A stretch of DNA of 44,663 bases, taken from the NCBI GenBank assembly GCA_046347015.1, contig JAXMHA010000025.1, forward strand, positions 1-44,663, written 5' to 3'. The position numbers and the translations under genes are program-made. Positions within the stretch are counted from its first letter, which is position 1, and every line of letters starts with the position of its first letter. The notes below the pieces were generated by a model, which was given only the letters and a program-made list of their open reading frames with translations, was not told the origin of the DNA and ran no database searches. This document shows positions 40,602-44,663 of this stretch, piece by piece. The stretch is from Dokdonella_A sp046347015. GTDB lineage: Bacteria > Pseudomonadota > Gammaproteobacteria > Xanthomonadales > Rhodanobacteraceae.

Positions 40602-41072
40602 ATGAAACAGAGAATCGACTACGTCAACGCCTCGCCGGCCGGCTTCAAGGCCATGCGCAACCTGCAGGAGCACGTCGAAACCTGCGGGCTCGAACACAAG
40701 CTGCTCGAACTGGTGAAGATGCGCGCGTCGCAGATCAACGGCTGCGCGTACTGCCTCGACATGCACAGCAAGGACGCACGTGCCGGTGGCGAGACCGAAC
40801 AGCGCCTGTACGTGCTGAACGCATGGCGCGAGGCGCCGTTCTACAGTGACCGCGAGCGTGCAGCGCTGGCCTGGACCGAAGCGCTGACACGCGTGTCCGA
40901 CAACGACGTCCCGGACGAACTGTTCGCCGAAGTCCGGAAGCAGTTCAGCGACAAGGAGCTGGTGGACCTGTCGCTTGCGATCATCGCGATCAACGGCTGG
41001 AACCGCCTCGCGATCCCGTTCCGCTCGCAGGCCGGCAGCTACCAGCCGCGGCGCCAGCACACGGCCGCGTGA
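40602..41072 (+). CDS. AhpD-like / carboxymuconolactone decarboxylase-family protein
   Basis: A 156-residue helical protein of the CMD/AhpD superfamily. Cys48 and Cys51 in GCAYCLDMH (with His55) form the redox CxxC-x3-H site of the alkylhydroperoxidase AhpD core, and LLELVKMRASQINGC is the usual lead-in. It probably acts as a thiol peroxidase or disulfide reductase in the cytoplasm rather than as a decarboxylase. Start is ATG 40602 with GAGG 8 bp before. It is monocistronic by spacing (343 bp before, 145 bp after), so its reducing partner is not revealed here. Confidence 0.93.
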   Translation: MKQRIDYVNASPAGFKAMRNLQEHVETCGLEHKLLELVKMRASQINGCAYCLDMHSKDARAGGETEQRLYVLNAWREAPFYSDRERAALAWTEALTRVSDNDVPDELFAEVRKQFSDKELVDLSLAIIAINGWNRLAIPFRSQAGSYQPRRQHTAA

Positions 41073-41217
41073 TGCGCTGAAACCGCGGAGCGGATGCGGC
41101 AGTGCGCCGGCCGGGTCTACCGAACGCCGGCATGAACCGGCGAGGCGCAGGGCGAGCCGTGCCACCTGGCGCCGAGTGCCGGGCGCCACGTTCGCGCCCG
41201 TGCAGTACGATGCAGCC

Positions 41218-42150
41218 ATGTGTTACTCGGCGCAACTCCACGAGGCTTACCTCGACTTCTGCCGCGCGTGGGGCGCGGCGCTCAGCCTGCCGGAATTCGC
41301 GCGTCAATACGGCGTCCGGCAGACCGACCGGCGCGTGCGGATCCCGCGTGCGGTCGACCGCTGGTTCGCGCCGCCACAGTCGGATGGAATGCGCGCGGTC
41401 GCCGCATCGATCGAGGCATTCGACGACGCCGAAACGACGCGGCTCGAATCCGAACTTTTCTCCGCGAAGACCCGGCTCAACACGGCCACGCGTGCGCTGG
41501 CGGTGAAGCCGACGAAGAAGGCCGCCGAGGATCGGCGCATCGCGACCAACAAGATCGAGGCCGCGAAGACGCGACTCGCGGACCTGCGCCGCAACGACGT
41601 GCTGCCGCGCGACCGGCGGTTCTTCCCGGGCTGGACCGTGCCGGTCGTCATTGCGGAGGCCGACGGCTTGAAGATCGTGCCGATGCGCTACCAGTGCCGG
41701 CTGGCCGGGAAACCCGCGACCTACGACGCACGCTATCCCGGAACCTACAACGCGCGCCGCGACAACCTCGAAGGCTTCTGGAAGGGCCAGTTCGGTCACA
41801 CGCACGGCGTCATCGTCGCCGACGTGTTCTTCGAGAACGTCGCCACGCCGGACGGCCGCAACCGCGTGCTGCGGTTCGCGCCGCGTGATGGCAGCCCGCT
41901 GTTCATCGCGTGCCTGTGGTCGCGCTGGACGGATCCGCAAGGCACGCTACCGGACCTGTTGTCGTTCGCCGCGGTGACCGACGCCCCCGAACCCGAAGTC
42001 GCAGCGGCCGGGCACGATCGCACTGTCGTCAACTTGCGTCCGGAAAATGTCGCCTCTTGGCTGCATCCGGACCCACGCAACCTCGCCGCGATGTACGCGC
42101 TGATGGACGACAAGCAGCATCCGCACTACGAGTTCAGGGAAGCGGCGTAG
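41218..42150 (+). CDS. Divergent SRAP (YedK/HMCES-like) DNA-protein crosslink protein
   Basis: A 310-residue SOS-response-associated-peptidase-family protein. Cys2 directly after Met (MCYSAQ) is the nucleophile that crosslinks abasic sites after Met removal. Also present are Asn178-Ala-Arg180 in TYNARRDNLEGFW, Glu207 in ADVFFENV (usual GFYEW), the LWSRWTDPQG strand, and His266 in GHDRTVVNL (usual HDRMP). Residues about 65-135 form a charged, probably coiled-coil insertion not found in compact YedK, making the protein about 90 residues longer than usual. No good ribosome site is visible, but the Cys2 rule fixes the start. No partner gene is adjacent. Confidence 0.88.
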   Translation: MCYSAQLHEAYLDFCRAWGAALSLPEFARQYGVRQTDRRVRIPRAVDRWFAPPQSDGMRAVAASIEAFDDAETTRLESELFSAKTRLNTATRALAVKPTKKAAEDRRIATNKIEAAKTRLADLRRNDVLPRDRRFFPGWTVPVVIAEADGLKIVPMRYQCRLAGKPATYDARYPGTYNARRDNLEGFWKGQFGHTHGVIVADVFFENVATPDGRNRVLRFAPRDGSPLFIACLWSRWTDPQGTLPDLLSFAAVTDAPEPEVAAAGHDRTVVNLRPENVASWLHPDPRNLAAMYALMDDKQHPHYEFREAA

Positions 42151-42256
42151 CGCGCAGGTTTTCGTGCAGCCGAAAGACGACGTGGCGGGCACGCTGCGCG
42201 TTTTCGTTACGGATTCCGTACCCGCGAGACGCGGGCTTGGCGGCGCGTTGAATTGA

Positions 42257-42300
42257 TGGTGGGCGGTACAGGGTTCGAACCTGTGACCCCTGCCGTGTGA
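42257..42300 (-). tRNA. 3' fragment of a tRNA gene, probably tRNA-Val(CAC); likely attachment-site remnant
   Basis: Read on the minus strand, the segment gives the anticodon-side TCACACGGCAG, a GGGTC variable loop, the T-arm CAGGTTCGAACCCTG and the acceptor end TACCGCCCACCA, with CCA encoded. The 5' half (acceptor, D-arm) is missing: upstream bases do not pair or match. Loop TTCACAC-like sequence with a GGCAG stem suits tRNA-Val(CAC). Such 3' pieces are left at one end of elements that integrate into tRNA genes; the intact gene would be at the other end, outside the window. Confidence 0.75.
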
Positions 42301-42441
42301 GCGACTTCATCAACGGCGGCGTGTCAACGCTTGCCGTGGCACAACTGTCGGGGACGAGCATTGCCATGATCGAGCACCTCTGCGGATAGCTGTTGCGGCG
42401 GCGGGCGCAAGCTGCGCGGGCGAGGCCAGCGTTGTGCCCGT

Positions 42442-42479
42442 AGTAATTGGCTGTATTACTGTGTAACATCAACAGTTAC
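42442..42479. promoter_or_regulatory. Twin operators GTAAY-N7-RTTAC upstream of higBA
   Basis: GTAAT-N7-ATTAC at 42443-42459 (arms extend by one base to 42442 and 42460) and GTAAC-N7-GTTAC at 42463-42479. Centres are exactly 20 bp apart, two helical turns, just before the higB ATG at 42484. This is the arrangement expected for HigA autorepression. Confidence 0.72.
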
Positions 42480-42483
42480 CAGC

Positions 42484-42765
42484 ATGGTGATCAGCACGTT
42501 CAAGCATCGCGGCGTCGAGCGATTTTTCACTCGCAGCGACTATCGCGGCATACCAGCGCAGTTCGCCGCGCGGCTGCAACGGCTGCTCGATCGTCTCGAC
42601 AGCGCAACTTATCCGCAGGACATGAACCTGCCTGGCTACAAGTTCCATGCGTTGAAGGGGGCACGCAAGGGCACCTACGCGGTGTCCGTGTCCGGCAACT
42701 GGCGGCTCACCTTCCGCTTCGACGGCGAGAACGCCGTGGATGTACAACTCGAGGACTACCACTGA
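42484..42765 (+). CDS. higB: HigB/RelE-family mRNA interferase toxin
   Basis: A 93-residue type II toxin of the HigB (plasmid maintenance killer) branch of RelE. FKHRGVERFFTRSDYRGIP at the N-terminus, LDSATYPQDMNLPGYKFHALKGARKGTYAVSVSGNWRLTFRFDG in the core and the closing VDVQLEDYH match this family closely. It would cleave mRNA on the ribosome when not bound by HigA. The toxin precedes the antitoxin, as is normal for hig loci, and their coding regions overlap by one base (TGATG). It sits just inside the tRNA-fragment boundary, consistent with island maintenance. Confidence 0.94.
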   Translation: MVISTFKHRGVERFFTRSDYRGIPAQFAARLQRLLDRLDSATYPQDMNLPGYKFHALKGARKGTYAVSVSGNWRLTFRFDGENAVDVQLEDYH

Positions 42766-43106
42766 TGAAGAGCCTTCGCGATCCCGAACGCAAGCCAACG
42801 CATCCCGGCGCGATCCTGCGTGAGGACGTGCTGCCCGCACTCGCCATGACGCAAACCGAGTTGGCGCGACGTCTTGGCGTCAGCCGACTCACCGTGTCCG
42901 AATTGCTGCTGGAGAAACGCGGCCTGTCGGCCGACATCGCACTGCGGGTCGGCAAACTGCTGAACACGACGCCCGAAAGCTGGCTGCGGATGCAGACCGC
43001 GTTGGACTTGTGGCAAGCCCGGCAACGGCCGGACACGCTCGCAAGGATCGCGCCGCTCAAACGCAAGGAGTTGGCGGCGCTGTCAGAACCCGGACCGAAC
43101 CGGTAA
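42765..43106 (+). CDS. higA: HigA-family antitoxin, XRE-type DNA-binding protein
   Basis: A 113-residue antitoxin. THPGAILREDVLPALAMTQTELARRLGVSRLTVSELLLEKRGLS is the XRE helix-turn-helix, and LLNTTPESWLRMQTALDLWQA is the HigA hallmark. It neutralises HigB and represses the operon, probably at the two GTAAY-N7-RTTAC sites ahead of higB. The ATG overlaps the toxin stop codon, giving translational coupling. A short hairpin (GCCGCC at 43107-43112 with GGCGGC at 43118-43123) follows the stop immediately and may mark the transcript end, though it has no U-tract. Confidence 0.95.
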   Translation: MKSLRDPERKPTHPGAILREDVLPALAMTQTELARRLGVSRLTVSELLLEKRGLSADIALRVGKLLNTTPESWLRMQTALDLWQARQRPDTLARIAPLKRKELAALSEPGPNR

Positions 43107-43383
43107 GCCGCCAAAGGGGCGGCCGTTCCGCGGCCCACATTCGAAGCTGCACCCTTGCATCCGGTGTGGGCACGCGTTCCACAGCGCCCACCCTGGGCAT
43201 CACAACTCTCCCCACTGCGTTGGGCCCGTACGGGAAGCCGCCAATGCGTTGGGATGACCCGAATCAGCCCCGGAGTCGGCATCGCGCAAGCCGCAGCCCG
43301 TTTTCCTCGCGAGCAAGGCTCGGGTGCAATCTTGTCTCATGGCGTGATGCAATACCGCCACACAGTCTCATGAACCCGATCAC

Positions 43384-43396
43384 GACAACTGTTGTC
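43384..43396. promoter_or_regulatory. Palindrome GACAAC-T-GTTGTC
   Basis: Perfect 6-bp arms with a single central base, about 50-60 bp before the frameshifted gene. It is a candidate operator for the two-gene unit; no binding protein is recognised. Confidence 0.5.
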
Positions 43397-43414
43397 ATTT
43401 CATGTAAGAATGAT

Positions 43415-43432
43415 GCGCACAGCGGTGTGCGC
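43415..43432. repeat. Inverted repeat GCGCACA-GCGG-TGTGCGC
   Basis: Perfect 7-bp arms with a 4-nt loop, 14 bp before the ATG at 43446. Could be a leader hairpin or a second operator. Confidence 0.5.
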
Positions 43433-43445
43433 AGGGGCTGAACCT

Positions 43446-43865
43446 ATGGTCGCGTGGGATTCTGCTAGCGGCGCTCGCGTCAGGAAGTCGTGAGGAGTTT
43501 TCGCCCGTGCAGCTTCAAATGATGTTTCTGATTGACGAAACATTGGGAAAGCTCTTGAAGGCCCATTCTTCAACTTTGGGCCGTATGACTACGGTCCATT
43601 CGACGTGGGCGTGTACAACGAATTTTCAACCATCGCTCTACAAAAGCTTGGCGAAGTATCAGGGTACGGAAGCTATCGCCGCTATCGCCTAAACGACCAA
43701 GGTCGCCTCCGTGCTCAGGAAGTGCTCAACACCATAACACCTGAATATCGCCAGTACATTGAGAAGATCGCCCATTTCGTACAAAGCCTCTCTTTCGGTG
43801 CGCTGGTGTCTACCATCTACAAGCACTACCCGGAAATGAAAGTCAACAGCGTTTTCAAGGAATGA
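43446..43865 (+). pseudogene. Small protein of unknown function, frameshifted; partner of the Ntn hydrolase
   Basis: Joining frames gives one continuous protein of about 138 residues: SRGILLAALASGSREEFSPV, then QLQMMFLIDE, then NIGKALEGPFFNFGPYDYGP, then FDVGVYNEFSTIALQKLGEV, ending YPEMKVNSVFKE. One extra A in the AAA run at 43538-43540 restores the middle junction (DENIG). A second shift near 43449 is needed to use the ATG at 43446. The YDYGPFD...VYNE pattern recalls the DUF4065 (Panacea/SocA-like) fold, but that is a guess. The two indels mean either decay or sequencing error. The stop lies 3 bases before the hydrolase GTG, implying one operon. Codon use is visibly less GC-rich than in the left 42 kb. 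Confidence 0.65.
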
Positions 43866-43868
43866 TAC

Positions 43869-44636
43869 GTGACCGCGATAGTAGGGATTTTCTGCAAAGA
43901 CGGGATCGTGATTGGTGCCGATAGTGCCGCAACATCAGCGGCCGCCGGAGGGATACGGACCGTTGAACAGCCGGTGATGAAGATTCACATCATCGACGAT
44001 CGCATCATCATCGCGGGAAGTGGGCAGGTTGGATTGAGTCAGCGTTTCCGAGCGCAAGTCGGGGACCTCTGGGCTAACAAGAGGCTTGTTGGCGCAGATA
44101 GGTTTGCTTGGACGCAAACGGTCGCTGCTGCGGCCATTAAGAACTTTCACGAAACCGCTGTACAACAGGATCAATTCGGTGCGCTGGTGGCTTTCCCATG
44201 CAAGCATGAACACCACTTGGTCGAATTTGCCTCTCGAGACTTCCAGCCAGAGTTTAAGGATGGGAACATTTGGTATGTCTCCATGGGTAGCGGTCAACTG
44301 ATCGTTGATCCATTTCTCGCGTTCATTCGGGATGTGTTCTGGAACGGGGGACCGCCGACAACTCAAGATGCCATCTTCGCAACGACATGGGCACTGGACC
44401 ATGTGATCAGCGTGAACCCCGGCGGAGTGAACGGCCCAGTTCACGTTGCGACTCTGGAAAGAATTAAGAGCGATTGGAGAGCCCGACTACTGTCGGACGA
44501 CGACCTACTTGAGCACAGGGCGAACATTGGCGCAGCAAAGGACGCGCTCCGCAGTTACAAGGAGCGCATGACTGAAGGCGCTGAAGCTGCGGAGATTCCG
44601 CAAGCGCCGGATAGCAGCATTCCCGCACGTCAGTAG
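43869..44636 (+). CDS. Proteasome beta-subunit-like Ntn hydrolase
   Basis: A 255-residue protein of the 20S proteasome/HslV fold. After removal of Met the chain would start Thr1 (TAIVGIFCKDGIVIGADSAAT), with Asp at mature position 17 and Lys at 37 (KIHIID), the counterparts of proteasomal Thr1, Asp17 and Lys33. IIIAGSGQVG matches the Gly47 region and VSMGSGQLIVDPF the Ser129 region. The nucleophile next to the initiator removes any need for a propeptide. It is longer than HslV (about 175) by a charged C-terminal tail. GTG start with AAGGAA 6 bp before. Composition suggests transfer. It could be a self-compartmentalised protease or an amidohydrolase of the same fold; function unknown. Confidence 0.85.
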   Translation: MTAIVGIFCKDGIVIGADSAATSAAAGGIRTVEQPVMKIHIIDDRIIIAGSGQVGLSQRFRAQVGDLWANKRLVGADRFAWTQTVAAAAIKNFHETAVQQDQFGALVAFPCKHEHHLVEFASRDFQPEFKDGNIWYVSMGSGQLIVDPFLAFIRDVFWNGGPPTTQDAIFATTWALDHVISVNPGGVNGPVHVATLERIKSDWRARLLSDDDLLEHRANIGAAKDALRSYKERMTEGAEAAEIPQAPDSSIPARQ

Positions 44637-44663
44637 TGCAGTGAAGCCTCGCAGAATGAAAGG

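Larger units (their letters stand above)
42151..42483. other. Junction region: chromosome to putative island
   Basis: About 330 bases with no gene. It contains the tRNA 3' fragment (42257-42300) and the twin operators of higBA (42442-42479). Sequence to the left is of the chromosomal type; accessory genes follow to the right. Confidence 0.6.
43107..43445. other. Gene-free stretch between higA and the Ntn-hydrolase pair
   Basis: About 340 bases without a recognisable gene. The GC content falls towards its right end. Two inverted repeats, at 43384-43396 and 43415-43432, sit just before the next operon. Confidence 0.5.

Noticed and set aside
42257..42300. Complete tRNA gene
   Set aside because: Only the anticodon-side stem, T-arm and acceptor 3' strand are present; the 5' half does not exist upstream on that strand.

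Overview
The window is GC-rich, with dense GC-ending codons and an encoded tRNA CCA end. The protein repertoire looks like a gammaproteobacterium of the Xanthomonadales/Rhodanobacteraceae type; this placement is by resemblance only. It falls into three parts.

Part 1 (1-22.1 kb) is a stress and low-oxygen cluster. After a partial alpha-amino-acid ester hydrolase-like gene come a cation P-type ATPase, a CBS-DUF2267 protein, a TraR/DksA zinc-finger protein, a phosphoribosyltransferase, a universal stress protein with catalase, a four-gene SQR/cytochrome b561/DUF2892/DUF302 unit, a zinc alcohol dehydrogenase, Hsp20, a host-attachment-family protein, a two-component pair, an FNR-like regulator, a degenerate class II ribonucleotide reductase homologue, phosphotransacetylase, acetate kinase and a GNAT acetyltransferase. 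Nine FNR-type palindromes (TTGAY-N4-RTCAA, one with a mismatch) precede almost every transcription unit. In each case a -10-like hexamer can be placed exactly 21 bp downstream. The cluster's FNR-like protein keeps the E-x-x-S-R recognition helix but lacks the N-terminal cysteines that bind the oxygen-sensing cluster. Gene for gene, the content resembles the mycobacterial DosR dormancy regulon, but under an FNR-type operator.

Part 2 (22.2-42.2 kb) is ordinary chromosome: a frameshifted HxlR-type regulator, a small membrane protein, two exported peptidases (M28 and S9) converging on a strong hairpin, an exported methyltransferase-like protein, a GH-D clan glycosidase, a Nudix hydrolase, an NfeD/slipin pair, an MscS-type channel, a potassium channel, an OPT peptide transporter, a 7Fe ferredoxin with a cysteine synthase-family enzyme, an AhpD-like protein and a divergent SRAP (YedK/HMCES) protein. 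REP-like inverted repeats sit in several gaps.

Part 3 (42.25 kb to the end) starts at a 44-nt 3' fragment of a tRNA, probably tRNA-Val(CAC), the classic scar of a tRNA-integrating island. Beyond it are a higBA toxin-antitoxin operon with twin palindromic operators, and then a visibly lower-GC two-gene unit: a frameshifted small protein followed 3 nt later by a proteasome-beta-like Ntn hydrolase with the nucleophilic Thr directly after the initiator Met. This last pair is the best candidate for an undescribed system; the FNR-box cluster is the best-supported regulatory discovery.
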